This document shows positions 1-7,708 of a stretch of DNA of 64,000 nt, in pieces; positions within the stretch are counted from its first letter, which is position 1, and the number at the start of each line of letters is the position of its first letter. The position numbers were made by a program, and so were the translations under genes. This DNA is from Accumulibacter sp. GTDB taxonomy: Bacteria; Pseudomonadota; Gammaproteobacteria; Burkholderiales; Rhodocyclaceae. The DNA lies in assembly GCF_036625195.1 (NCBI RefSeq), contig NZ_JAZKUG010000001.1, positions 1,860,001 to 1,924,000 on the forward strand, given 5' to 3'. The notes beneath the pieces were generated by a model, which saw only the letters and a program-made list of their open reading frames with translations, made no database searches and was not told where the DNA came from.

Positions 1-557
1 TGGAACATCCGCCCGACGGGGCTCTTCAGGAAGGCGACACCACCGGAATGGCCGGGACAGTGCCAAGAGTAGGAGCCATCCTCGGCGTAGTGCGTCAGCG
101 CACGGAAGAAGGGCGGCGCCAGGCTCTCGAGATAGGCTCGGGCTTCGCGGACGACGTAGCGGCTGATGAACTCCGCGGTGTCCTCGAACATGTGGATGAA
201 ACCATGCAGTTCGCGCAGGACGTCGTTTGGGATGTGGCGCGAGGTGCGCGTCTCGCCGTAGAGGAAGATCGGGATGTCCTCGTTGCGGCAGCGAATCTCC
301 TTGACGAAGGCGCGCAGGTTGGCGATCGTCTGGTCCGACCGACCGTGCTTGAACTCCTCGTCGTCGATCGACAGGATGAAGGCTGAAGCACGGCTCTGCT
401 GCTGCGCAAAGGACGTCAGGTCACCGTAGCTGGTGACGCCGAAGACCTCGAAGCCCTTCTTCTCGATCGCCTTGGCGAGCGCGCGGACGCCGAGCCCGCC
501 GGTGTTTTCCGAGCGGTAGTCCTTGTCGATGACGATTACCGGGAAATTGAAATGCAT
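1..557 (-). CDS. Orn/Lys/Arg decarboxylase, N-terminal part (runs off the window)
   Basis: The visible 185 codons begin MHFNFPVIVIDKDY and match the N-terminal wing domain of the large PLP-dependent arginine/lysine/ornithine decarboxylases (aspartate aminotransferase fold type). The last visible stretch, around SWHCPGHSGG and KSPVG, is the conserved start of the PLP-binding core. These cytoplasmic enzymes decarboxylate basic amino acids to polyamines or diamines. The PLP lysine and the substrate pocket lie beyond position 1, so arginine, lysine and ornithine cannot be told apart. The ATG at 557 follows dcd by 107 nt on the same strand, so the two may be co-transcribed. Confidence 0.85.
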   Translation of the reverse strand, partial: MHFNFPVIVIDKDYRSENTGGLGVRALAKAIEKKGFEVFGVTSYGDLTSFAQQQSRASAFILSIDDEEFKHGRSDQTIANLRAFVKEIRCRNEDIPIFLYGETRTSRHIPNDVLRELHGFIHMFEDTAEFISRYVVREARAYLESLAPPFFRALTHYAEDGSYSWHCPGHSGGVAFLKSPVGRMF

Positions 558-664
558 GTGCGGAATCCAGTCTCTGGTCGGGGTGGGATGTCGGCAATGC
601 CAGTGTCAGCGTACAGCGGGAGGAAGGCAGTTCGGCGCGATGCCGCCGGGCGCTCGCGGGCCTT

Positions 665-1231
665 TCAGATCTTGGGCAGGGTGACCCCCACCTGCCCCTG
701 GTACTTGCCGCCGCGATCCTTGTAGGATGTTTCGCATTCCTCGTCGGACTCGAAGAACAACACCTGGGCGATGCCCTCGTTGGCGTAGATTTTCGCCGGC
801 AGCGGTGTCGTGTTCGAGAACTCGAGGGTGACGTGCCCCTCCCATTCGGGTTCGAAGGGCGTCACGTTGACGATGATGCCACAGCGCGCGTAGGTGCTCT
901 TGCCCAAGCAGACGGTGAGCACGCTGCGCGGAATGCGGAAGTACTCGACGGTACGGGCAAGGGCAAATGAGTTCGGCGGGATGATGCAGAAATCGTTCTT
1001 GACCTCGACGAAGGAGTTCGGGTCGAAGTTCTTCGGATCGACGATGGTCGAATTGAGATTGGTGAACAGCTTGAATTCGTCCGAACAGCGGATGTCATAA
1101 CCGTAGCTCGAGGTGCCGTAGGAGACGATGCGGCGCCCGTCGACCGAACGGACCTGCGTCGGTTCGAAGGGGTCGATCATGCCGTGCTGTTCCGCCATGC
1201 GGCGGATCCACCTATCCGATTTGATTGACAT
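665..1231 (-). CDS. dcd: dCTP deaminase
   Basis: This 188-residue protein, beginning MSIKSDRWIRRMAEQ, has the usual length of bacterial Dcd. It deaminates dCTP to dUTP, the precursor of dTMP, in the cytoplasm. The trimeric dUTPase-like fold is recognisable from the AEQHGMIDPF region, the conserved LEFSNTTPLPAKIY segment and the C-terminal lid GGKYQGQ. The gene lies 120 nt downstream of apbC on the same strand, with a hairpin between them, and upstream of the decarboxylase. Nothing looks unusual. Confidence 0.95.
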   Translation of the reverse strand: MSIKSDRWIRRMAEQHGMIDPFEPTQVRSVDGRRIVSYGTSSYGYDIRCSDEFKLFTNLNSTIVDPKNFDPNSFVEVKNDFCIIPPNSFALARTVEYFRIPRSVLTVCLGKSTYARCGIIVNVTPFEPEWEGHVTLEFSNTTPLPAKIYANEGIAQVLFFESDEECETSYKDRGGKYQGQVGVTLPKI

Positions 1232-1303
1232 TGGTCGTTACCCGCACAGCGCCGAGAGAGAATTAATGCTCATTCTACGGCGTCCGGGCAGCGGATGAAA
1301 CCG

Positions 1304-1338
1304 CCCTGGCGGGCGAGACGGGCGAGAGCCCGTCAGGG
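1304..1338 (-). terminator. Hairpin after apbC
   Basis: An 11-bp stem (CCCTGGCGGGC at 1304-1314 pairing with GCCCGTCAGGG at 1328-1338, with one G-U pair) lies 14 nt beyond the apbC stop. There is no long U tract, so intrinsic termination may be weak. Confidence 0.45.
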
Positions 1339-1351
1339 CCTCATCGTCGCC

Positions 1352-2443
1352 TCAGGTGTTCTGGACGACGATGTTCGGAAAGCGTGCGCTCATGTCACGC
1401 GCCCGCTCGGCGACCTTCACCGCCAGGCGGCGGGCGATCGTGCGGTAGATCTCGGCCGCCCGCGAATCCGGCGCACCGACGACGGTCGGGGTGCCGGCGT
1501 CGGTGAGTTCGCGGATCGACAGTTCGAGCGGCAGCGCGCCGAGAAACTCGGTGTCGTAGTCGCGGCACATCTGCTCGCCGCCACCGTGGCCGAAGATGTG
1601 TTCCTCGTGCCCGCAATGCGCGCAGATGTGGATGCTCATGTTCTCGACCAGGCCAAGAATCGGGATACCGACCTTCTCGAACATCTTCAGCCCCTTGCGC
1701 GCATCGATCAGGGCGATGTCCTGCGGCGTCGTGACGATGACCGCGCCGGTCACCGGAACCTTCTGCGACAGGGTGAGCTGCGTGTCACCCGTTCCCGGCG
1801 GCATATCGACCAGCAGGTAATCGACATCCTGCCAGTTGGTCTGCTTGAGCAGCTGTTCGAGGGCCTGCGTCACCATCGGACCGCGCCAGACCATCGGCGA
1901 ATCGATGTCGATCATGAAACCGATCGACATTGCCTGCAGCCCGTGGGCAAGAAGCGGATCCATCGACACGCCATCGCTCGACTCTGGTCTCCTGCCGGCC
2001 AGGCCGAGCATCTGCGGCTGTGACGGGCCGTAGATGTCGGCGTCGAGCAGGCCCACGGTGGCACCCTCCTGTGCCAGCGCCAGCGCCAGGTTGACCGCCG
2101 TCGTGCTCTTGCCGACGCCACCCTTGCCCGAGGCGATGGCAATGATGTTCTTCACCCCCGGCAGTGGTTTCAGGCCACCCTGCACCGTATGCGCGACGAT
2201 TCCCGGCGCGACATGGACACTGACGTTGGCGACGCCCGGGATCGTCCGCAATCCAGCGATGATCGATCGCCGGATCTCGTCGATCTGGCTCCTCGCCGGA
2301 TAACCGAGTTCGATGTCGAGCGACACGTCGTTACCGTCGATTCGGATGTTTCGTGCCGAACGCGTCGCCAGGTAATCCTTGCGCGTGTTGGGGTCGATGA
2401 CTTGCCTCAGTGCCGCGTGTACGGCTTCAGTCGTGATGGACAT
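1352..2443 (-). CDS. apbC: Iron-sulfur cluster carrier protein, Mrp/ApbC P-loop ATPase
   Basis: The product (363 residues from the ATG at 2443) has an N-terminal DUF59/MIP18-like domain (about 1-80) followed by a deviant Walker A motif, GKGGVGKST, and the ParA/MinD-like ATPase core. A CAHCGH motif near residue 275 fits the CxxC that binds a transferable [4Fe-4S] cluster. Mrp/ApbC proteins deliver Fe-S clusters to apo-enzymes in the cytoplasm. The reading frame stays open upstream of 2443, but that part has no conserved sequence and would overlap the divergent gene at 2572. A possible IscR-type site lies 22 nt upstream of the start. Confidence 0.95.
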   Translation of the reverse strand: MSITTEAVHAALRQVIDPNTRKDYLATRSARNIRIDGNDVSLDIELGYPARSQIDEIRRSIIAGLRTIPGVANVSVHVAPGIVAHTVQGGLKPLPGVKNIIAIASGKGGVGKSTTAVNLALALAQEGATVGLLDADIYGPSQPQMLGLAGRRPESSDGVSMDPLLAHGLQAMSIGFMIDIDSPMVWRGPMVTQALEQLLKQTNWQDVDYLLVDMPPGTGDTQLTLSQKVPVTGAVIVTTPQDIALIDARKGLKMFEKVGIPILGLVENMSIHICAHCGHEEHIFGHGGGEQMCRDYDTEFLGALPLELSIRELTDAGTPTVVGAPDSRAAEIYRTIARRLAVKVAERARDMSARFPNIVVQNT

Positions 2444-2464
2444 CTGTTCGCATTCCGGTGATTG

Positions 2465-2490
2465 ATAGTTGAGCAATTTACTATAGTTTA
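2465..2490 (-). promoter_or_regulatory. Possible IscR/Rrf2-like operator upstream of apbC
   Basis: The AT-rich segment beginning ATAGTTGAGCAATTTACTAT lies between the divergent apbC and the PLP enzyme. Its left half resembles the type 1 IscR consensus (ATA-S-YY-GA...). The right half matches poorly. The Fe-S role of apbC makes IscR control plausible, but the match is partial and judged by eye. Confidence 0.25.
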
Positions 2491-2571
2491 ACCCAGAATC
2501 GCGCCCGGCGCGCGCCACTCGGGCAGGCACGCGGTTTTGCCCGTGTTCGCGATGGCTGTTAAGCTCCGCGC

Positions 2572-3711
2572 ATGAGAACCACTGCACACCCTGCGGCAGA
2601 GCAGGACAGGGCCTGGGTGGTCGCCGCCGTGCGCCGCATCGAGGCCGATTTCCAGCGCTCCAGCGACAGCCACCTGATACCCCTTTCACTTCCCGGCTGG
2701 CCGGGGATCGACCTGTATCTCAAGGACGAATCGAGCCATCCGACAGGCAGCCTGAAACATCGCCTCGCGCGCTCGCTGTTCCTCTATGCGCTGTGCAACG
2801 GCTGGCTGCGCGAGGGAACGAGCGTCGTCGAAGCCTCCAGCGGTTCGACGGCGATCTCTGAAGCCTATTTTGCCCGCCTCCTCTCGCTGCCTTTTGTCGC
2901 CGTGATGCCGGCGTCGACCTCCACCGACAAGATCGCCGCCATTGAGTTCCAGGGCGGGCGCTGCCATCTGGTCGACGATCCGACGACCATTGGCAGCGAA
3001 TCCAGGCGGCTGGCCGACGAACTCGGCGGCCATTACCTCGATCAATTCACCTACGCCGAGCGCGCCACCGACTGGCGTGCGAACAACAACATCGCCGAGT
3101 CCATCTTTCAGCAGATGCGCCTTGAGCGCCACCCCGTGCCGGAGTGGATCGTCTCCGGTGCGGGTACCGGCGGCACAGTCGCCACCCTCGGTCGTTACGT
3201 TCGTTACTGCGCGCGCAGCACCCGTGTCTGCGCGGCCGACCCGGAAAACTCGGTGTTCTTCGATCACTACCGCACCCGCCAGCCGGATCTCCGCCTCCAC
3301 GCGGGCTCGCGCATCGAGGGGATCGGCCGTCCATGCGTCGAGGCGTCGTTCCTGCCGCACGTCATCGATGCCATGGTCGCAGTCCCCGACGCTTGGTCGG
3401 TCGCGGCAATGCACGAGCTCACGACCCGTCTCCGGCGCAGTGTCGGGGCCTCGACCGGCAGCAACCTGATTGCCACCCTGGCGTGCATGGCACGGATGCG
3501 GGAACGCGGTGCAACGGGCTCGGTCGTGACGCTGCTCTGTGACTCGGGAGATCGCTACCGCCACACCTACTACAGCGAGAGCTGGCTGCAGCAGGCTGGT
3601 CTGGGTTGTCAGCGTGAGCGCGCCGCGGTCGCCGTTGCGCTGGACAGCGGGGTGATTCCCGGCGAACTGTCCGCCGCCTGGCGGCTGGCCGGCGAACTGG
3701 CGCCCGAGTAG
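2572..3711 (+). CDS. PLP-dependent cysteine synthase-family enzyme (L-cysteine desulfhydrase-like)
   Basis: The 379-residue protein is a fold-type II PLP enzyme. The Schiff-base lysine lies in HPTGSLKHRLA (about residue 62), the phosphate- and substrate-binding loop is EASSGSTA (about 86-93), and the glycine-rich phosphate cup is SGAGTGGT (about 196). The cofactor loop SSGST differs from the TSGNT of standard cysteine synthase. The sequence resembles the Cds1-type L-cysteine desulfhydrases that break cysteine into pyruvate, ammonia and sulfide. It diverges from apbC across a 128-nt intergenic region, which would fit cysteine or sulfur handling for Fe-S work. The exact reaction is an inference. 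Confidence 0.75.
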   Translation: MRTTAHPAAEQDRAWVVAAVRRIEADFQRSSDSHLIPLSLPGWPGIDLYLKDESSHPTGSLKHRLARSLFLYALCNGWLREGTSVVEASSGSTAISEAYFARLLSLPFVAVMPASTSTDKIAAIEFQGGRCHLVDDPTTIGSESRRLADELGGHYLDQFTYAERATDWRANNNIAESIFQQMRLERHPVPEWIVSGAGTGGTVATLGRYVRYCARSTRVCAADPENSVFFDHYRTRQPDLRLHAGSRIEGIGRPCVEASFLPHVIDAMVAVPDAWSVAAMHELTTRLRRSVGASTGSNLIATLACMARMRERGATGSVVTLLCDSGDRYRHTYYSESWLQQAGLGCQRERAAVAVALDSGVIPGELSAAWRLAGELAPE

Positions 3712-3735
3712 CCGGCAGCGACCGGACAGGCAGTG

Positions 3736-4620
3736 TCAGGGCCTGTCGTCAGCGCAGGCACTGCCGAGGAGCGGCGTGTCCTGGCGCACCCAGTCGCGCC
3801 AGGCGGCGAAGACGACCGGGTGCAGGGCGGCGATGACCGGCCGCCGCCAGACGTCCTCGGCGTCATAGTCGTCATGCACCAGTGAACACATCCGGCCTCC
3901 GGCCTCGCTCAGGATCAGGCTGCCGGCGGCATAATCCCAGAGCATCTGGCCGCCATGCAAATACAGATCCAGCCGCCCGGCAGCCAGATTGCACCAGTCG
4001 AGCGTCGAGCTGCCGAAATTGCGCTGCGAGTAGAACGGCGGGCCAACGGCTATGCGATCGGCCAGCGGCTTGGGGATCCTCTTGAAGTCGACGCCCCCGA
4101 CGGCGCGGGCGATGTCGGACGTCACCTGGCGCAGCGGCAGGCGGCGGCCGTTGAGGTAGGCACCATTGCCCTGACGGGCGTAGAACATCTCGTCGGTGAT
4201 CGGATTGTAGGTGACCGCCAGGCGAACACGCCGGGCACTCAGCCAAGCCAGCGAGACGGCGAAGCAGGGCAGTCCGTTGATGAAATTGGTGGTGCCGTCG
4301 ATCGGATCGATGCACCAGAGGCCGCGCGGGTCGTCGCCGCTGGCCTCCCAGATGGCGCGCTGCGCCGCCGGTGACATTTCCTCTCCGATGGTCGGGCACG
4401 GGCGGATTCCGCTCAGGCGCTCGACCAGGAAACGCTGCGCCGCGACATCCGCTTCGGAACACAGTGAACCGTCGTCCTTGCGCTGGCCGTGGCTGACGCG
4501 CAGGAAACGCGGAATGATCTCCCGCTGCGCCACTTCACGTACCAGCGCGATGCTCGCGTCGAGCATCCGCTTGAGTTCGCCGTCAGCCAGCGGCGCGACC
4601 GCACTGCCTTCCTCCCGCAT
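3736..4620 (-). CDS. Inositol monophosphatase-family phosphatase
   Basis: The 294-residue protein shows the metal-binding signature IDPIDGTTNFI (about residues 104-114), an upstream GEE metal ligand (about 79-81) and the C-terminal motif WDYAAGSLILSEAGG. These define the Mg2+-dependent FIG/IMPase/CysQ superfamily. Possible substrates are inositol phosphate, 3'-phosphoadenosine 5'-phosphate or a sugar bisphosphate. The sequence alone does not decide, and it is longer and more divergent than SuhB (about 267 residues). It ends convergently with the PLP enzyme, 24 nt apart, and lies 6 nt from the stop of the next gene on the same strand, suggesting co-transcription. Confidence 0.85.
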   Translation of the reverse strand: MREEGSAVAPLADGELKRMLDASIALVREVAQREIIPRFLRVSHGQRKDDGSLCSEADVAAQRFLVERLSGIRPCPTIGEEMSPAAQRAIWEASGDDPRGLWCIDPIDGTTNFINGLPCFAVSLAWLSARRVRLAVTYNPITDEMFYARQGNGAYLNGRRLPLRQVTSDIARAVGGVDFKRIPKPLADRIAVGPPFYSQRNFGSSTLDWCNLAAGRLDLYLHGGQMLWDYAAGSLILSEAGGRMCSLVHDDYDAEDVWRRPVIAALHPVVFAAWRDWVRQDTPLLGSACADDRP

Positions 4621-4626
4621 GCCCGC

Positions 4627-5178
4627 TCAGTGACGCCACTTGATCGAGCAACCGATACTCGGCGTCTGCTGCGCAGGGCCCTCGCCGGTCACCGCCACCA
4701 GGCGCATTGCCTCCACCAGTTCGCGCCGTGCATCCGGGGGCGCCGGCATGCGTCCGCTGGCATCGAGCCGTCCGCGGTACTGCAACGCGAGATCGCGGTT
4801 GAAACCGAAGAAGTCGGGTGTGCAGATGGCGCCATAGCTGCGAGCCACGTCTTGCGTCGGGTCGTGCAGATAGGGAAAGGGGAAATCGAGCGCTCTCGCC
4901 ACGCGCACCATGTTGTCGAACGAATCTTCCGGATACTCGACCGGATCGTTGCTCATGATCGCCGCCACCCCGATGCCGAAGCTCTGCAGCTCGCGTGCGT
5001 CGCGGCAGATGCGGTCGATGATCGCCTTGACGTACGGACAGTGGTTGCAGATGAACATCAGCAGCAGACCGTTGGCGCCGCGCAGGGTGGACAGGTTGTG
5101 CTGCGCGCCGCTGGTATCGGCCAGCTCGAAATCCACGGCCTGCCAGCCAAAGTCACACACCGGGGTATTGAGCGCCAT
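4627..5178 (-). CDS. Thioredoxin-fold (AhpC/TSA-like) protein
   Basis: From the ATG at 5178, which has a GGAGG about 10 nt upstream, the product is 183 residues without a signal peptide. The motif FICNHCPYVKA (about residues 41-51) is the CxxC-type redox site of a peroxiredoxin-like/thioredoxin-like family. The C-terminal tail TPSIGCSIKWR, with another Cys, is also typical. These cytoplasmic proteins are thought to be thiol oxidoreductases or peroxidases, with unknown partners. The frame remains open upstream into the divergent rsmE, but that part has no recognisable domain. Confidence 0.8.
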   Translation of the reverse strand: MALNTPVCDFGWQAVDFELADTSGAQHNLSTLRGANGLLLMFICNHCPYVKAIIDRICRDARELQSFGIGVAAIMSNDPVEYPEDSFDNMVRVARALDFPFPYLHDPTQDVARSYGAICTPDFFGFNRDLALQYRGRLDASGRMPAPPDARRELVEAMRLVAVTGEGPAQQTPSIGCSIKWRH

Positions 5179-5222
5179 GCGCCAGGAGCCTCCAAACTGC
5201 CAACATCGAACGCGGGAGAACT

Positions 5223-5228
5223 TATAAT
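5223..5228 (+). promoter_or_regulatory. Perfect -10 element (TATAAT) directly before rsmE
   Basis: TATAAT ends 6 nt before the GTG at 5235. Transcription from it would start at or next to the start codon, giving a leaderless or nearly leaderless mRNA. No good -35 hexamer is seen at the expected position. Confidence 0.45.
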
Positions 5229-5234
5229 AGCACG

Positions 5235-5996
5235 GTGAACCATCCGCGCTTTCATTGCCCGCTGCCATTGGTCGCCGGCGCCCGCTTCGATCTGCCGGAG
5301 CCAGCGGCGCACCACGCCAGCGCCGTGCTGCGGCTGCGCTGCAACGATGAGCTGACTCTCTTCGATGGCGGCGGCGGCGAGTATCGCGCGCGAGTCGTCG
5401 CCAACGACCGTCGCCGCGTGACGGTCGAGCTGAGCGACTGGTCAGCGGTGGAGCGCGAGTCACTGTTGTCGGTCACCCTCGTCCAGGCAGTGCAGGCTGG
5501 CGACAAGATGGATCTGACCATACAGAAGGCGGTTGAGCTCGGCGTCGCGCGGATCGTGCCGGTACTGTCACGCCGCAGCGTCGCGCGTCCCGCTGGCGAG
5601 CGGGCCTGGCGTCGCCTGCAGCATTGGCAGGCGGTGATCGTCTCCGCCTGCGAGCAGTGTGGTCGCAATCGGCTGCCGGAGCTGGCACCCATCGAGTCGC
5701 TGGACAGCTGGCTGGCGCGACCGCCATTGGCCGCTGCGTTGCGGCTGATGCTGGCCACGGATGCGGCACGGTCTTTGGCGGCTGTGCCGGCCATGTCGGT
5801 CGGCCAGCCGGTCGAGCTGCTGATCGGCGCCGAAGGAGGACTGGCCGCGGAAGAGCTGCGGTTGGCGACGTTGTCCGGTTTTCTGCCAGTACGTCTCGGG
5901 CCGCGCATCCTGCGTACCGAGACGGCTGGCTTCGCAGCCCTGGCAGCCCTACAGGCCTTATGGGGTGATTTCAAGGAGGAGAGGACTGATGTTTGA
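5235..5996 (+). CDS. rsmE: 16S rRNA (uracil1498-N3)-methyltransferase
   Basis: The 253-residue protein starts at GTG 5235. It has the PUA-like N-terminal RNA-binding domain (about 1-70) and the C-terminal SPOUT methyltransferase domain with its trefoil-knot signatures, QKAVELGV (near 97), LIGAEGGL (near 196) and LGPRILRTETA (near 224). RsmE methylates U1498 of 16S rRNA in the assembled 30S subunit. The gene diverges from the thioredoxin-fold gene and overlaps the start of pap by 8 nt, so translation of the two is probably coupled. Confidence 0.95.
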   Translation: MNHPRFHCPLPLVAGARFDLPEPAAHHASAVLRLRCNDELTLFDGGGGEYRARVVANDRRRVTVELSDWSAVERESLLSVTLVQAVQAGDKMDLTIQKAVELGVARIVPVLSRRSVARPAGERAWRRLQHWQAVIVSACEQCGRNRLPELAPIESLDSWLARPPLAAALRLMLATDAARSLAAVPAMSVGQPVELLIGAEGGLAAEELRLATLSGFLPVRLGPRILRTETAGFAALAALQALWGDFKEERTDV

Positions 5997-7707
5997 ATCG
6001 GCAGAGCTGGGACACAAGATCGACAAGGAAACCTTCAAGGTCGAGGAGCCGAAGTTGCGCGCCGGACTGCTCGAAGTCCAGGAACAGTTGCGGGCCGACG
6101 CCAGCTTTCCGGTGGTCATCCTGATCAGCGGTGTGGATGGGTCGGGCAAGGGTGAAACGATCAACGTCCTCTACGAGTGGATGGATCCGCGCTTCCTGTC
6201 GACGCACGCCTTCTACGCGCCGACCGCCGAGGAACGGGCGCGTCCGTCGATGTGGCGCTACTGGCGGGCGTTGCCGCCGAAAGGGCGCATCGGCATCTTT
6301 TCCGGTTCCTGGTATTCGCACCCGATTGCCGAGCGGATCGGCAACGACATCTCGCGCGCCGACTTCGACCAGCGGATGGACCAGCTCAATCGCTTCGAGG
6401 CGATGCTGGTGAACGAGGGGGCGCTCGTCCTCAAGTTCTGGATTCACCTCTCAAAGGATGCGCAGCGTGAGCGACTGAAGTCGATCGAAGCCAACCCGCT
6501 GACCCGCTGGCGGGTGACGAAGGCCAGCTGGGACCGCCTGAAGACCTACGACAAGCTGCAGGAGGTCGCCGGGCACCTGCTGCGCACGACGAACACGCCG
6601 TGGGCGCCGTGGATCATCGTCGAGGGAACCGATGACCGCTACCGTTCACTGACGGTTGGCAAGACGATCCTGGACGCCCTGCAGAAGCGCCTGGCGGACA
6701 AGCGGGACCAGAATTCGCCGGTGGCGCCTCCGATCTCGCACCGCATCGACCGTCTGGACGTCTTGAGTTCGCTCGACATGACGCAGAGCCTGACGAAGAA
6801 GGAGTACGAGACCGAACTGGCCACCTGGCAGGCACGCCTGGCGGAGCTGATGCGCCATCCCGACTTCAAGAAGAGAGCACTGATCATCGCTTTCGAGGGG
6901 GCCGACGCCGCCGGCAAGGGCGGTGCGATCCGGCGGGTGATGTCGGCCATGGACGCGCGCCAGTACCAGATCGTCCCGATCGCCGCGCCGACCGAAGAGG
7001 AGCGCGCGCAACCCTACCTGTGGCGCTTCTGGCGCCACATGCCGCGCCTCGGCCGGGTGGTCATCTTTGACCGCACCTGGTACGGCCGGGTCCTCGTCGA
7101 ACGCGTCGAAGGCTTCTGCAGCACGGCTGACTGGCTGCGCGCGTACTCGGAGATCAATGATTTCGAGCACGACCTCTGGCACGCGGGCGGCATCGTCATC
7201 AAGTTCTGGCTGCAGATCAGTGACGAGGAGCAGTTGAAGCGCTTCGAGGAGCGCGCCCAAGTCGAGCACAAGCGCTTCAAGATCACCGAGGAGGACTGGC
7301 GCAACCGGGAGAAGGCCGGAGCCTACCACGAGGCGATCTGCGACATGATCGAGCGCACCAGTTCCGGTACGGCGCCGTGGACGCTCGTCGAATCCAACGA
7401 CAAGTATTTTGCCCGAGTCAAGGTCCTGCGGACGATCTGCGAGCGCCTCGAGAAGGAGCTGAAGGTCGACCCCGCCAAGCAGCCGCGGATGGTCATTGCC
7501 ACGGCCGCGAAGGTGGAAAGCCCACAGCAGGTGTCAGGCAGGGAGTCGCCGGAGGCGACAGCGGACAGCGGCCGGCAGTCCAAGGCGCAGCGGGCGAAGG
7601 AGTTGCGCGCCGAGAAGGCGCTGGCGGCGAAATCGGCGAAGGCGGCGAAGGCAGCCAGGGAAGACAAATCCGACGAAGCGGAAGGAAGGGCCAGCCCCGC
7701 GGCGTGA
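5989..7707 (+). CDS. pap: Polyphosphate:AMP phosphotransferase (class II PPK2, two fused PPK2 domains)
   Basis: The 572-residue protein starts at ATG 5989 behind a strong AAGGAGGAGAGG site inside the rsmE end. Two PPK2 domains lie in tandem, each with a P-loop: GVDGSGKG at 48-55 and GADAAGKG near 303. This double-domain layout is the class II PPK2 type, which phosphorylates AMP to ADP using polyphosphate. The last roughly 70 residues are a low-complexity Lys/Ala/Glu tail that probably folds as a charged helix. With adenylate kinase such an enzyme regenerates ATP from polyphosphate. argA starts 1 nt after its stop. Confidence 0.93.
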   Translation: MFESAELGHKIDKETFKVEEPKLRAGLLEVQEQLRADASFPVVILISGVDGSGKGETINVLYEWMDPRFLSTHAFYAPTAEERARPSMWRYWRALPPKGRIGIFSGSWYSHPIAERIGNDISRADFDQRMDQLNRFEAMLVNEGALVLKFWIHLSKDAQRERLKSIEANPLTRWRVTKASWDRLKTYDKLQEVAGHLLRTTNTPWAPWIIVEGTDDRYRSLTVGKTILDALQKRLADKRDQNSPVAPPISHRIDRLDVLSSLDMTQSLTKKEYETELATWQARLAELMRHPDFKKRALIIAFEGADAAGKGGAIRRVMSAMDARQYQIVPIAAPTEEERAQPYLWRFWRHMPRLGRVVIFDRTWYGRVLVERVEGFCSTADWLRAYSEINDFEHDLWHAGGIVIKFWLQISDEEQLKRFEERAQVEHKRFKITEEDWRNREKAGAYHEAICDMIERTSSGTAPWTLVESNDKYFARVKVLRTICERLEKELKVDPAKQPRMVIATAAKVESPQQVSGRESPEATADSGRQSKAQRAKELRAEKALAAKSAKAAKAAREDKSDEAEGRASPAA

Positions 7708-7708
7708 G

